This document shows, in pieces, positions 54,624 to 64,000 of a DNA stretch of 64,000 nucleotides. A program made the position numbers and the translations under genes. The notes under the pieces were generated by a model that worked only from the letters and a program-made list of their open reading frames with translations, made no database searches and had not been told where the DNA came from. This stretch comes from Malaciobacter mytili LMG 24559 (GTDB taxonomy: Bacteria > Campylobacterota > Campylobacteria > Campylobacterales > Arcobacteraceae): positions 1,488,001 through 1,552,000 of the forward strand of contig NZ_CP031219.1 in the NCBI RefSeq assembly GCF_003346775.1. Direction: 5' to 3'. How positions within the stretch are numbered: the first letter of the stretch is position 1; every line of letters starts with the position of its first letter.

Positions 54624-54653
54624 AAAAAAAAGCTTCACTTTCTAAGTGAAGCT
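54624..54653 (-). terminator. Intrinsic terminator on the minus strand upstream of the NosL operon
   Basis: AGCTTCACTT pairs with AAGTGAAGCT (10-bp stem, 3-nt loop) and on the minus strand is followed by seven T. No minus-strand gene ends here; it would end a short upstream transcript (candidate sRNA or attenuated leader). Confidence 0.8.
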
Positions 54654-54717
54654 AACCTGATATATAAAAAATTCGCAAGATTTAAAATTAGTTAGGAGAC
54701 TTTGAACCTTGACTTAT
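54624..54717 (-). ncRNA. Candidate small RNA or attenuated leader, about 94 nt
   Basis: Minus-strand TATAAT at 54729-54724 could start transcription near 54717; a perfect intrinsic terminator ends it near 54624. The body contains CTCCT (54698-54694), complementary to the SD. No coding frame seen. Unproven; it may instead be a leader for the 81-aa gene at 54598. Confidence 0.4.
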
Positions 54718-54826
54718 AGCAAAATTATAATTTCTATTTGTTAAGTATGTGTTAATTTTATTTTTTAACCTAGATTTTGTACAGAAAATCTTATAATAAG
54801 TTAAATTTTTTTAAAGAGACTATAAA

Positions 54827-55450
54827 ATGAGATTAATTATGTTTGATATGGATGGAACTTTAGTAAATAGTTCTAAAGCCATTACAAATACTATAAACTA
54901 TGTAAGAGAAAATATAGGATTAACAAGACTTGAAGATAAATTTATCTTAGAAAAAGTAAATGATCCAAGTATTAACTCAGCAGAATTTTTTTATGGAACA
55001 CCTGATTTTACAGATGAACAAGTATTTTTATTTGAAGAGTATTATAATGAACATTGTTTAACAGATTTAGAACTATATGATGGTATAGCAAAACTAATTG
55101 ATGATTTAAAAAGTGATTTTGTTTTAGCTGTTGCAACAAATGCAAACTCACAATATGCAAAAAAGATGTTAGACCATGTGGGAATAGGAAGTTATTTCCC
55201 TACTATTTTAGGCTATGATAGTGTAGTAAATCCAAAACCACATCCTGAAATGGTAAATAAAATTTTAGATAAACATAATATATTAAATATAAATGCTCAA
55301 CTTATTGGAGATAGTCATAAAGATATTATGGCTGCAACTAAAGCTGGTGTTGATTCTGTTTTAGTAAATTGGGGTTTTACTGACCATAAAGAAGATGCAA
55401 TAGAGACTATACAAGAGCTAGAATATCGTATTCAACAAAAGTTTAGATAA
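54827..55450 (+). CDS. HAD-family phosphatase (phosphoglycolate phosphatase-like)
   Basis: 207 aa. Motif I FDMDGTLVNSS (nucleophile Asp7, acid Asp9), motif II VATNANS, motif III KPHP and motif IV IGDSHKDIMAATKAG are all in place, with an alpha-helical cap after motif I. TATAAT at 54792-54797. Likely a phosphoglycolate phosphatase or similar; substrate not certain. Confidence 0.9.
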   Translation: MRLIMFDMDGTLVNSSKAITNTINYVRENIGLTRLEDKFILEKVNDPSINSAEFFYGTPDFTDEQVFLFEEYYNEHCLTDLELYDGIAKLIDDLKSDFVLAVATNANSQYAKKMLDHVGIGSYFPTILGYDSVVNPKPHPEMVNKILDKHNILNINAQLIGDSHKDIMAATKAGVDSVLVNWGFTDHKEDAIETIQELEYRIQQKFR

Positions 55451-55467
55451 AAATTTTTTATCTAAAC
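55441..55467 (+). terminator. Terminator overlapping the HAD gene stop
   Basis: GTTTAGATAAAAA is followed directly by TTTTTTATCTAAAC: a 13-bp dyad. A further hairpin (55585-55609, ACTTTTAGAT/ATCTAAAAGT, 5-nt loop) sits in the leader of the following chemoreceptor gene. Confidence 0.6.
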
Positions 55468-55634
55468 TTCTACTTTAACTTAAAAATAAAAACTAATCAA
55501 AAATAATTATTATTTTTTCTTTTGAAACACAAAATGATACTTTTCTGATACCTTCTTTATATATAATCCAAAAAAAATTTTAACACTTTTAGATTATTTA
55601 TCTAAAAGTCATCTTTTGGGAGGGATTAAGATAT

Positions 55635-58007
55635 ATGAATTATCTGAAAAAATCAGTAATTAGGAAAATAGTTTTTGTATCTATTATTTCAATAATAATA
55701 TCAATGAGTATATTAACTTATTTAATAGTAGATAATACATTTAAAGCAATGAAAGAGAGCAATGAAAATACAATTTATAAAGAGATTTCTTTATTAATAG
55801 AAAATATTAATACTTTTAATAAAGTAGCTAAAACAGATGCAACAAAAATGGGTGATATATTTGTTGATATGTTAGGTGAAATAGAAGTTGATAAAAATGA
55901 AAAAGTTATAGTTGGAAATATAAACACACCAATTATTACTATTAATAAAGAAATTCTAAATCTTAACTTTAAACTTGTTGATAAATTTACTGAAATTACA
56001 AAAGGTTCAGTTGCAACAATATTTGTTAGAGATGGTGATGAATTTATAAGAATTAGCACTAGTTTAAAAAAAGAAGATGGAACTAGAGCTATAGGTACTA
56101 AATTAAATAAAAATCATCCTGGATATAAAAATGTAATAGAAGGAAAAGAGTATTTAGGAAAAGCTACTTTATTTGGAAAAAATTATATGACTAAATATAT
56201 TCCAATTAAAAAAGATGGCGAAGTTATTGCCATAGCTTTTATAGGTTCTGATATTACAAATGATTTAAAAGAATTAACAGATACTATTAGTAGTAAACAA
56301 ATTGGTCAAACAGGATATTACTATATTATAAATTCTAAAGAAGGTAATAAATATGCAGAATTTTTAGTACATCCAACATTAAAAGGAAAATCTGGATTAA
56401 CTCTTACAGATGAAAAAGGATTTTCCTTTGTAAAAGAGATGTTAAAAAATAAAGATGGAATATTAAATTACTATTGGAAAGGCTTTGAAAAATTTGTAGT
56501 ATATAAAAGTTTTGAAGAGTGGCATTGGTTAGTAGTTGGAGGAGTTGATTCTCACGAAATATTAGATAAAGCCAATAAAATTATGTATATGACAATTTTA
56601 TTAGCAATTTTAACTTTAGTTTTTATTTCTTTTGCAATTTTTATTACTCTAAAAATTTCATTAGGCTCTTTAAATAAAATTAAAGATGGTTTACTTTCAT
56701 TTTTTGATTATTTAAATAGAAAATCAGATACAGTTGAAAAAATAGCTGTAAATAGCGAAGATGAGTTTGGTATTATGGCAGCTGTTATAAATGAAAATAT
56801 AGAAAAAACTCAAAAAAGTATTGAAGAAGATAGAAAACTTATTGATGAAACAATCACTGTTTTAGGAGAATTTGAGCAAGGAGATTTATGTCAAAGATTA
56901 AATCTTAGTGTTAATAATCCTGCTTTAATGGAATTAAAATCAGTATTAAATAAAATGGCAGATAATTTAGAAAATAATATTGACAATGTTTTAAATATCT
57001 TAGAACAATATAGTAACTATAACTACTTAAATAAAATACCTACTAAAGATTTAAAAGAGCATTTATTAAAACTTGCAAGTGGAGTAAATGAATTAGGAAC
57101 TTCTATTACTTCAATGTTAATTGAAAATAAAGCAAATGGATTAACACTTGATGAAAGTTCTAATATATTATTAGAAAATGTTGATAAATTAAATGATAGT
57201 TCAACAGAAGCTGCTTCAAGTTTAGAAGAAACAGCAGCAGCCTTAGAAGAAATAACAAGTAATATTAGACATAATACAGAAAATATAGCAAAAATGGCTC
57301 AGTTTTCAAGTGAAGTTAATAAATCAGCAACACAAGGTGAAGCTTTAGCAAATCAAACAACAAATGCAATGGAAGATATAAATACTCAAGTAACAGCTAT
57401 AAATGATGCAATTATAGTAATTGATCAAATTGCCTTTCAAACAAATATTTTATCACTTAATGCTGCTGTTGAAGCAGCAACTGCAGGAGAAGCTGGTAAA
57501 GGATTTGCAGTAGTTGCACAAGAAGTAAGAAATCTAGCTTCAAGAAGTGCAGAAGCAGCAAAAGAGATAAAAGCTTTAGTTGAAAATGCTACATTAAAAG
57601 CAAATGAAGGTAAAAATATTGCTTCAAATATGATAAATGGTTATAAACTATTAAATGAAAATATCTCTCATACTACAGGTCTTATTTCAGATATTGAAAA
57701 TGCTTCAAAAGAACAACTATTAGGAATTGAGCAAATTAATGACGCTGTAAATCAACTAGACCAGCAAACTCAAAAAAATGCAATGGTTGCTTCTGAAGCA
57801 CATGATATTGCTGTATTAACAGATGAAATTGCAAAATTAGTTGTAAGTAATGCAAATGCAAAAGAATTTGATGGGAAAAATAGTGTAAGAGCAAAAGAGA
57901 TAAAAAGAAAAAACAACCATACATCTCAAATAAAAAATGAACCAGATAAAAAAATCAATTATCAAACATTTAAAGATAAAAATGAAGGAGAATGGGAGAG
58001 TTTTTAA
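55635..58007 (+). CDS. Methyl-accepting chemotaxis protein, Cache sensor, WESF tail
   Basis: 790 aa. SD GGGAGGG. TM1 (about 12-32), a periplasmic Cache-type region (Cache3/Cache2 fusion-like; [43 protein letters not shown]), TM2 (about 317-340), HAMP-like linker and the signalling hairpin with [47 protein letters not shown]-type core. The C-terminus is EWESF, like the NWETF pentapeptide that tethers CheR. Ligand unknown; Cache domains usually bind small organic acids or amino acids. Confidence 0.93.
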   Translation: MNYLKKSVIRKIVFVSIISIIISMSILTYLIVDNTFKAMKESNENTIYKEISLLIENINTFNKVAKTDATKMGDIFVDMLGEIEVDKNEKVIVGNINTPIITINKEILNLNFKLVDKFTEITKGSVATIFVRDGDEFIRISTSLKKEDGTRAIGTKLNKNHPGYKNVIEGKEYLGKATLFGKNYMTKYIPIKKDGEVIAIAFIGSDITNDLKELTDTISSKQIGQTGYYYIINSKEGNKYAEFLVHPTLKGKSGLTLTDEKGFSFVKEMLKNKDGILNYYWKGFEKFVVYKSFEEWHWLVVGGVDSHEILDKANKIMYMTILLAILTLVFISFAIFITLKISLGSLNKIKDGLLSFFDYLNRKSDTVEKIAVNSEDEFGIMAAVINENIEKTQKSIEEDRKLIDETITVLGEFEQGDLCQRLNLSVNNPALMELKSVLNKMADNLENNIDNVLNILEQYSNYNYLNKIPTKDLKEHLLKLASGVNELGTSITSMLIENKANGLTLDESSNILLENVDKLNDSSTEAASSLEETAAALEEITSNIRHNTENIAKMAQFSSEVNKSATQGEALANQTTNAMEDINTQVTAINDAIIVIDQIAFQTNILSLNAAVEAATAGEAGKGFAVVAQEVRNLASRSAEAAKEIKALVENATLKANEGKNIASNMINGYKLLNENISHTTGLISDIENASKEQLLGIEQINDAVNQLDQQTQKNAMVASEAHDIAVLTDEIAKLVVSNANAKEFDGKNSVRAKEIKRKNNHTSQIKNEPDKKINYQTFKDKNEGEWESF

Positions 58008-58030
58008 CTTAACTCTCCTTAAATATATAA

Positions 58031-59860
58031 ATGATAGAAAAAATTCATAAGCTTAAAGTTGGTACAAAAATTATACTACCCATAATAATAATTCTTCTTT
58101 TTGGAAATATTTTTATGAATTATAGTTCTAGTTCAAAAATGGAAGAAGTAATAAAAACAAACTCTTTAGACTCAATGAATATGCTAACTGGTTCGATTTT
58201 TTTAACCCTTAGAAATGCTATGAATAGTGGTGATCCAGAGATAATTAAAAAAGCTGAAGAGGATAGTAGAGAGTTTATAAAAGGTTTAAAAACTTTAAAT
58301 GTACATAAAAGTAAAAATACTATAGAGATGTACTCTCCCCAAGAAAAATTTACTACAGATGAAAAAGTTTTAGAAGTTTTCAATTCTAAAGAAGAGTTAG
58401 TTTTAAATAGATATGATGAAAATGCTTCTCATCTTATGAGAGTATTAAAACCAATGATTGCTTCAAATGAATGTCTTCTCTGCCATAATAATCAAAAAGT
58501 TGGTGATGTAATTGGGGTAATAGAACTAGAATTTAATTTAGACAATGCAGATAAAATGATAGAAGATTCTACTTTTTTTCTTTTTACTATTTCTATAATA
58601 ATCATTGTAATTACTCTTATTTCTGTTTTAATTGTTGTAAAAAAAGTAACTTCTCCTTTAAAAATCTTACAAAAAGAGTTAAATATCTTCTTTGATTTTA
58701 TTTTACAAAAAACTAATAATATAAAACCTTTTCAAGTTGATTCAAAAGATGAAATCGGTCAAATGGTAACTTCAATAAATAATAGTATTGAAGAGATTGT
58801 TATTGGCATAAAAAAAGACCAAGAAGCAATAGAAGAAATTTCTGATATTTGTAAAAAAGCTTCATTGGGAGAAATAAATGTACAAATTATGAAAAAAGCA
58901 AATAACCAATCAATCAATAATCTAATAACTATTATAAATAGTCTGCTTTCTGCTTTACAGTACAATGTTAGTAGAGTATTAATCACTTTAGAAAATTATA
59001 GTAAAGATGATTTTAAAGCAAGAATTACTTCAAAAGGTAAAACACAAGGTGAAATAAAAGTACTTTTTGAACAAGTAAATCATTTAGGTGAAACTTTAGT
59101 TAAATTAAGTAGTCAAAATTTAAAAAATGGTCTTGCTTTACAAAATAAAGCAGAAGAGTTTGCTTTAAATGTTAATACTTTAACACAATCATCAAATAAT
59201 CAAAAAATCTCCCTAGAAGAAGCTTCAAAAAATTTAAATTTTGTTTTAAATAAAACAGATGAAACTACTTACAATGCTAAAAAGATGGAAGAATATGCAA
59301 AATCTATGATTAAAGTTTCTAAAGCAGGAGAAGAGCTTACAAATAAAACAACATATTCTATTGATGAAATAAGTGGAAAAGTTAATAATATAAGTGAAGC
59401 TGTAGAAATAATAGATCATATTGCATTTCAAACAAATATTCTAAGCTTAAATGCAGCAGTTGAAGCTGCAACTGCAGGTGAAGCAGGACGAGGATTTGCA
59501 GTAGTTGCACAAGAAGTAAGAAATCTAGCTTCAAGAAGTGCAGAAGCTGCAAAAGAGATAAAAAACTTAGTAGAAGATGCAATAAATCAGGCAAATATTG
59601 GGAAAAATATTGCTAATCAAATGAAAGATGAATATATTGTATTAAGTGAAAATATTCAACATACAACAGAACTTATAAATCAAGTAACAGAAGATTCAAA
59701 AGAACAAAATATAAATATAGCAAATATAAATTCTATGATTGAAGAGATTAATGAAGAAACAAAAAATAATGCCTTAATAGCTAATAAAACAAATCAAATA
59801 GCAATTGAAGCTAAAAATATTGCTGAAAGAATAGTTTTTGATGCTAGTGATAAAAAATAA
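58031..59860 (+). CDS. Chemoreceptor with c-type haem-binding periplasmic domain
   Basis: 609 aa. TM1 (about 12-30), a periplasmic Tll0287-like/DUF3365-type domain with a haem-c site C148-L-L-C151-H152, TM2 (about 187-210), then an MCP signalling domain. The covalent haem would let it sense redox or a gas; a redox-taxis receptor is a reasonable guess. No WESF tail is present (ends DASDKK). Lies 23 nt after the previous chemoreceptor. Confidence 0.9.
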   Translation: MIEKIHKLKVGTKIILPIIIILLFGNIFMNYSSSSKMEEVIKTNSLDSMNMLTGSIFLTLRNAMNSGDPEIIKKAEEDSREFIKGLKTLNVHKSKNTIEMYSPQEKFTTDEKVLEVFNSKEELVLNRYDENASHLMRVLKPMIASNECLLCHNNQKVGDVIGVIELEFNLDNADKMIEDSTFFLFTISIIIIVITLISVLIVVKKVTSPLKILQKELNIFFDFILQKTNNIKPFQVDSKDEIGQMVTSINNSIEEIVIGIKKDQEAIEEISDICKKASLGEINVQIMKKANNQSINNLITIINSLLSALQYNVSRVLITLENYSKDDFKARITSKGKTQGEIKVLFEQVNHLGETLVKLSSQNLKNGLALQNKAEEFALNVNTLTQSSNNQKISLEEASKNLNFVLNKTDETTYNAKKMEEYAKSMIKVSKAGEELTNKTTYSIDEISGKVNNISEAVEIIDHIAFQTNILSLNAAVEAATAGEAGRGFAVVAQEVRNLASRSAEAAKEIKNLVEDAINQANIGKNIANQMKDEYIVLSENIQHTTELINQVTEDSKEQNINIANINSMIEEINEETKNNALIANKTNQIAIEAKNIAERIVFDASDKK

Positions 59861-59872
59861 GTTGGAGAAAAT

Positions 59873-60511
59873 ATGACTATTAAAGAATCTTGTAAAAATA
59901 GAATAAAACCCAAACTTTTAAGGGAAATGAAAACAGAAGCTTTACTGGTTTTTATAAGAACAACACTTGAAGAATTTTTTCTTCAAGTTGAACAAGGAAA
60001 GATAAAATTTACCCTTGGAACAAAACAAAACAATGAGATAATTGCATCAAATCTTAGAATTTTATTATCACACTTGCAAGAATGTGTGGTAAGTTCAGCA
60101 TACTTAAGAAGTTTAATTGCCTCAGCTCCTAAAAATGCCATGCTAAAAGCAATTGCTAAAAAAGAAGAACCCTTAATGGTTTATTATGATAGTTTGGTAA
60201 AAGCTATTGAAGCAAATCTTGAAAATGGTCAAGAGTGGATGCCAGAACTTGTGGTAATTTGCCTACTTAGTGAGTGGATTATTGAAGAAGAAAAATCAAC
60301 TTTTTTATATCCTTTTTTAATAGATATAAACTACTTAGAACTAATAGATATTTATGATAAATCAAAAGTAGATTTAGAAGAAAACAAAAGAAAAATTATA
60401 ATGAATATGTATAAAGTATCTTCAAATCTAATAGAAAAACTAAAAAACTCAACTTATAAAATAAATACAAAAAGAATAAAAAAGAAAAGGAGAAAAAATG
60501 CAAGAAATTAA
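59873..60511 (+). CDS. Unknown 212-aa cytoplasmic protein between chemoreceptor and HD-GYP genes
   Basis: Not recognised. SD GGAG. Mostly helical (EALLVFIRTTLEEFFLQVEQG, NLRILLSHLQECVVSSAYLRSLI), with a strongly basic C-terminus (NTKRIKKKRRKNARN). No membrane helix. Its end overlaps the HD-GYP gene start by 14 nt and carries the next SD, so it is likely a signalling partner of one of its neighbours. Confidence 0.7.
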   Translation: MTIKESCKNRIKPKLLREMKTEALLVFIRTTLEEFFLQVEQGKIKFTLGTKQNNEIIASNLRILLSHLQECVVSSAYLRSLIASAPKNAMLKAIAKKEEPLMVYYDSLVKAIEANLENGQEWMPELVVICLLSEWIIEEEKSTFLYPFLIDINYLELIDIYDKSKVDLEENKRKIIMNMYKVSSNLIEKLKNSTYKINTKRIKKKRRKNARN

Positions 60512-61466
60512 AACTTCAAAATTTTTCCCTATTGCAAAAGAGACTTTGAAATATGGCGAAAAATATCCATACAGTATTTATAGAAGAGTTGATGAAAGAA
60601 TTTTTTCTTTACTTTTACAAAAAAATGAAATTTTTAAAAAAAGTACACAATGCTTTATGGTTGATGAAAACAATACTAAACTTTATGTAAAAGATGATGA
60701 TAAACAATATTATCAATTATATATTCAAAATCATATAAGAGAGTTACTTGAAGATGAGAAGATTAATATAGATGTAAAAGCAACTTTTATAAAAGAAATC
60801 GCTTCTGAGACAATGAACGACCTATTTGAAAGTGATGTCAATTGTGAAAACCTATCAAAAATCAATAATATTATTGATACTACTGTAAAACTAATTTTAA
60901 CAGAAAAAAATGCAATGTATTCTATGTTAAAAGTTACTTCATATGATTATTATACATATACACACTGTATTGATGTGGCAACATATGCTATTGGATTTGG
61001 AACTTATTTAAATTTATCAAAAGAGCAATTAGAACTCTTAGGGAGAGCAGCTATGCTTCATGATATAGGAAAGAAAAAAATTCCTCATAGTATTATTACA
61101 AAAAATGGAAAATTAACAAAAGAGGAGTTTGAAATAGTAAAAAGCCACCCTACTTTTAGTGTGGAAGTTCTAAAAGAAAGTGGTGAGTCAAATGAACTAC
61201 TTTTAAAACTAATTGAACAACACCATGAAAAATGTGATGGAACAGGTTATCCTAAAGGCTTAAAAGAGCAAGAGATAGAAGTTTTAGCAAAAATTATCTC
61301 TGTTTGTGATGTTTTTAATGCTTTAACAACTAGACGAACATATAAAGATAGAATGAGTTCTTATGAAGCCTTTAAAATTATGAATAATGAGATGAAAAAC
61401 CATTTATGCGCATTAACACTAAGAAACTTTATCTGTTTTATGGGTTGTAATAAGGATTTAACATAA
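60498..61466 (+). CDS. HD-GYP domain cyclic-di-GMP phosphodiesterase
   Basis: 322 aa. N-terminal region of unknown fold (about 1-130) then an HD-GYP domain: HCIDVATYAIG, the metal dyad LHDIGKKKIP, KSHPTFSVEVL, EQHHEKCDGTGYPKGL (GYP) and VCDVFNALTTRRTYKDRMS. It would hydrolyse c-di-GMP. No receiver domain. Co-transcribed with the chemoreceptor and 212-aa gene. Confidence 0.92.
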   Translation: MQEIKTSKFFPIAKETLKYGEKYPYSIYRRVDERIFSLLLQKNEIFKKSTQCFMVDENNTKLYVKDDDKQYYQLYIQNHIRELLEDEKINIDVKATFIKEIASETMNDLFESDVNCENLSKINNIIDTTVKLILTEKNAMYSMLKVTSYDYYTYTHCIDVATYAIGFGTYLNLSKEQLELLGRAAMLHDIGKKKIPHSIITKNGKLTKEEFEIVKSHPTFSVEVLKESGESNELLLKLIEQHHEKCDGTGYPKGLKEQEIEVLAKIISVCDVFNALTTRRTYKDRMSSYEAFKIMNNEMKNHLCALTLRNFICFMGCNKDLT

Positions 61467-61597
61467 TATTAGATATTTTAATAATTATTATAATTTTAAG
61501 TTTAATATTTTCATTTCGTAAAAAAGCTTTTTTCAAGAAAAATAATAAAATTGAATTTTCAGATAGGCTTGAAAAAATAAGAAAACAGAAAGGTTGA
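61463..61597 (+). CDS. 44-aa single-helix membrane ORF with apparent AUA start
   Basis: Overlaps the HD-GYP stop. The frame opens at 61454 and reads ILDILIIIIILSLIFSFRKK then AFFKKNNKIEFSDRLEKIRKQKG, a membrane helix with a basic tail and ending TGA at 61597. No ATG/GTG/TTG is present, but AAGGA (61452-61456) lies 6 nt before ATA at 61463. May be a genuine small membrane protein with a non-canonical start. Confidence 0.45.
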   Translation: MILDILIIIIILSLIFSFRKKAFFKKNNKIEFSDRLEKIRKQKG

Positions 61598-61741
61598 AAT
61601 AAATTATTGCTTTTTTATATTAGTAAAAATAATTTTTATTAATATATTTTAAAAATAAGTAAAAAGTGAGTTATAAATTAAACTTATTTTAATTGATAAA
61701 AGTTATCATTATTGAAATTTTTAAAAGGAGAATTTCAATTA

Positions 61742-63997
61742 ATGAGAGATATATCAATAAAATTTAAACTTTTAATCTCTTTTCTTTTAATTAGTATACT
61801 TGTACTTACAATTATAAGTTACAGTATCTATGGTATTTCAAAAGCTGCAAAAGGTTTTAAACAGTTTCAAAGCATATCATTTACAAGTGATATTGCTGAT
61901 AATATTCAAACAAGTATGTTACTTACTAGAATGAGTGTAAAAGAGTATTTATACAATAGTAAAGAATATAATATGAGTGAGTTTAATAAATACTATAAAA
62001 CTAGCGAAGATTTAGCAAAACAATTAGCTTCAAATCTTTCAAATGAAAAAGAAAAAGCCTTAGTAAAATCGCTTTTAGAAAATATTGAAGTATATAAAAT
62101 AAACTTTTTTGAACTAGTTGATTATGAAGATGAAAAAAATAGAATTATTGAAAATAATCTAGTAATTAATGGTGCAAAAATAGAAAAACTTTTAGATGAA
62201 ATTACAACTATTACAGAAAATGAAAATCAATTAAAACAATCATTACAAACTACAAAAGCTACAAAAAATCTTTTAATGGGTAGATTTTTTGCTTTAAAAT
62301 ATGTCTCATCAAATAATAAAAATGACAATTTTAAAGTAATTAAAGAGTTTGAAAAACTAGAAAAAGAACTTAAGTTGTTAAATTTACAAAATGAAGATTT
62401 AAAAACTAAACAAAAACAAACTCTTTATTTAATTAATGAGTATAAAAAAGGTTTAAATAAACTAATTTTTATAATTGATAATAAAAATAGTTTTGTAAAA
62501 GAGTTACATAGAGTTGGACCTCAAATTGCCAATTTAGCAGTAGAAATAAAAAATGAATTATCAACTTCACACAATATATTAAAAGAACAAATAGAAAATA
62601 CAAATAACTCTTTAACTTATACTATTGAAATTATTTCAGCAATTATTTTAAGTATTATTATTTTACTTGCTATATATATTCCTAAAAATATAAATCATCA
62701 AATTTTAGAGTTTCAAGAAGGATTATTAAACTTTTTTAAATATCTAAATAGACAAACAAATACCGCTGAACTTTTAAAAAACAGTTCTAAAACAGAAATA
62801 GGACTTATGTCAAAAGTTGTAAATGAGAATATCTTAAAAACTAAAGCTTCAATAGAAGAAGATAGAAAAATCATAAATGAGACAGTTCAAGTTTTAAGTG
62901 AGTTCCAGCAAGGTGATTTATGCCAAAGAATAACTACAAAAGTTTCAAATCCTGCACTTAATCAGTTAAAAGAAGTATTAAATAATATGGGAGAGACTTT
63001 AGAAAATAATATTGAAAATATATTAGAAGTATTAGAACAGTTTTCAAAGTATAACTACTTAAATAAAGTAAATACAACTGGAATAAAAAAACATTTGGAA
63101 AAACTTGCAAATGGAGTAAATGAATTAGGTACTTCTATTACTTCAATGTTAATTGAAAATAAAGCAAATGGTTTAACTTTAGAAAATAGCTCTTCTATAT
63201 TACTTCAAAATGTAGATACTTTAAATACAAGTGCAAATGAAGCTGCCACTTCACTAGAACAAACAGCAGCAGCCTTAGAAGAGATTACAGGAAATATTAC
63301 ACTTACAACTAATAAAATTTTACAAATAGATAGTTTAACAAAAGAGCTTACAAACTCTACAAATATTGGAGAAAATTTAGCTATAAAAACTACTTCATCA
63401 ATGGAAGATATAAATGCTCAAGTAACGGCTATAAATGAAGCAATTACAGTTATTGATCAAATTGCCTTTCAAACAAATATTTTATCACTAAATGCAGCTG
63501 TTGAAGCTGCAACTGCAGGTGAAGCTGGGCGTGGATTTTCTGTTGTAGCACAAGAGGTTAGAAACCTTGCTTCAAGAAGTGCACAAGCTGCAAAAGAGAT
63601 TAAAGAGTTAGTGGAAAATGCAACAATTAAAGCAAATGAAGGTAAAAATATAGCTTCTGATATGATAAATGGATATAACTCTTTAAAACAAAATATCAAT
63701 CAAGCAACAGAACTTATTTATGATGTTTCAAATGCAAGTAAAGAACAAAAAATTGGAATCCTTCAAATAAATGATGCAATAAATAATCTTGATACTCAAA
63801 CACAAAAAAATGCAACTACTGCTACACAAACACAAGAAGTTGCTATAAATACCTTAACTATTGCAAAAAAGATAGTTGAAAATGCAAATTCTAAAGAGTT
63901 TAAAGATAAAGATATTGTAAAAGCAAAAGAGTTTAAAAATATACAAAAAAATATTGAAACTAAAATATTAGATGATAAAACTTGGGAAAGCTTTTAA
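61742..63997 (+). CDS. Methyl-accepting chemotaxis protein, helical-bundle sensor, WESF tail
   Basis: About 751 aa. ATG at 61742 (SD AAAGGAG about 13 nt away) is preferred to TTG at 61712. TM1 (about 10-30), a long helical periplasmic domain (about 35-290, HBM/4HB-like coiled coil with many Leu/Glu/Lys), TM2 (about 300-322), then the same signalling core as the first chemoreceptor, with near-identical DNA blocks. C-terminus TWESF, a probable CheR docking tail. Complete in this window. Confidence 0.92.
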   Translation: MRDISIKFKLLISFLLISILVLTIISYSIYGISKAAKGFKQFQSISFTSDIADNIQTSMLLTRMSVKEYLYNSKEYNMSEFNKYYKTSEDLAKQLASNLSNEKEKALVKSLLENIEVYKINFFELVDYEDEKNRIIENNLVINGAKIEKLLDEITTITENENQLKQSLQTTKATKNLLMGRFFALKYVSSNNKNDNFKVIKEFEKLEKELKLLNLQNEDLKTKQKQTLYLINEYKKGLNKLIFIIDNKNSFVKELHRVGPQIANLAVEIKNELSTSHNILKEQIENTNNSLTYTIEIISAIILSIIILLAIYIPKNINHQILEFQEGLLNFFKYLNRQTNTAELLKNSSKTEIGLMSKVVNENILKTKASIEEDRKIINETVQVLSEFQQGDLCQRITTKVSNPALNQLKEVLNNMGETLENNIENILEVLEQFSKYNYLNKVNTTGIKKHLEKLANGVNELGTSITSMLIENKANGLTLENSSSILLQNVDTLNTSANEAATSLEQTAAALEEITGNITLTTNKILQIDSLTKELTNSTNIGENLAIKTTSSMEDINAQVTAINEAITVIDQIAFQTNILSLNAAVEAATAGEAGRGFSVVAQEVRNLASRSAQAAKEIKELVENATIKANEGKNIASDMINGYNSLKQNINQATELIYDVSNASKEQKIGILQINDAINNLDTQTQKNATTATQTQEVAINTLTIAKKIVENANSKEFKDKDIVKAKEFKNIQKNIETKILDDKTWESF

Positions 63998-64000
63998 AAT

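Noticed and set aside
54671-54720. tRNA or tmRNA 3' part (GGTTCAAAG resembles a T-loop)
   Set aside because: The flanking bases cannot form the 5-bp T-stem and no acceptor or anticodon arm is present.
1-64000. CRISPR arrays, complete insertion sequences, rRNA and tRNA genes
   Set aside because: None seen; no regularly spaced repeats, transposase or conserved RNA sequence was found.

Overview
The window is AT-rich throughout, with tightly packed, often overlapping genes. It looks like chromosomal DNA of an Arcobacter-type bacterium (Campylobacterota). Support comes from several HQWRQP-type histidine kinases with Cache or ABC-type sensor domains, a cluster of long methyl-accepting chemotaxis proteins, a SorAB-type sulfite dehydrogenase, a stand-alone CbiM, a NosL cluster, and SD-AUG/TTG/GTG starts typical of that group. 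The species assignment is inference. No rRNA, tRNA or CRISPR array was seen.

Layout. 1-957: 3'-truncated YuiF/NhaC-like antiporter. 1414-4475: three-gene operon of lipoprotein retropepsin, inactive transglutaminase/7TM protein and RimK-like ATP-grasp ligase. 4495-8073: PutA, preceded by a GC-rich leader that can fold as a three-way junction. 8204-13617: a minus-strand operon starting with a ribbon-helix-helix protein and an unknown 225-aa protein, then livJ/K-H-M-G-F. 13776-16020: EamA exporter (apparent AUA start), OmpR-like response regulator and a small HTH protein. 16052-20062: sulfite dehydrogenase SorBA diverging from moeA and a second EamA exporter. 20059-25635: RmuC, an M48 protease, a PLD nuclease, a histidine kinase and a YbgC thioesterase.

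25637-29200 is a small integrated element bounded by 24-bp direct repeats. It interrupts the start of ybgC but rebuilds its start codon and ribosome binding site. It carries an integrase remnant, a membrane-anchored protein of unknown function, an NdpA/YejK nucleoid-associated protein, a GNAT protein and a 51-aa partner. This is the best candidate for an undescribed defence or addiction module.

29451-35254: a small unknown protein, a Cache histidine kinase, an unknown membrane protein, an aldo/keto reductase, a SLAC1/TDT channel and a small unknown protein. 35336-50326 is a cobalamin supercluster. The minus strand carries cbiM, cbiK, cbiL, a ThrB/APH-like kinase and a BtuB-BtuF-ATPase-permease uptake system. 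The plus strand carries cbiA, cbiC, a [2Fe-2S] protein, cbiD, cbiET, cbiF, cbiG and cbiH. Together they cover most of the anaerobic corrin pathway plus B12 salvage; no CbiJ was recognised. TTGTTTAAAA repeats at 12- or 24-bp spacing precede both btuB and cbiM.

50339-54598: a NosL/ABC transporter/membrane-protein operon, probably for copper or periplasmic maturation, with a candidate small RNA upstream. 54827-55450: a HAD phosphatase. 55635-63997: a signalling block of three chemoreceptors (one with a c-type haem motif, two with C-terminal WESF tails), an unknown 212-aa protein, an HD-GYP phosphodiesterase and an unannotated 44-aa membrane ORF.
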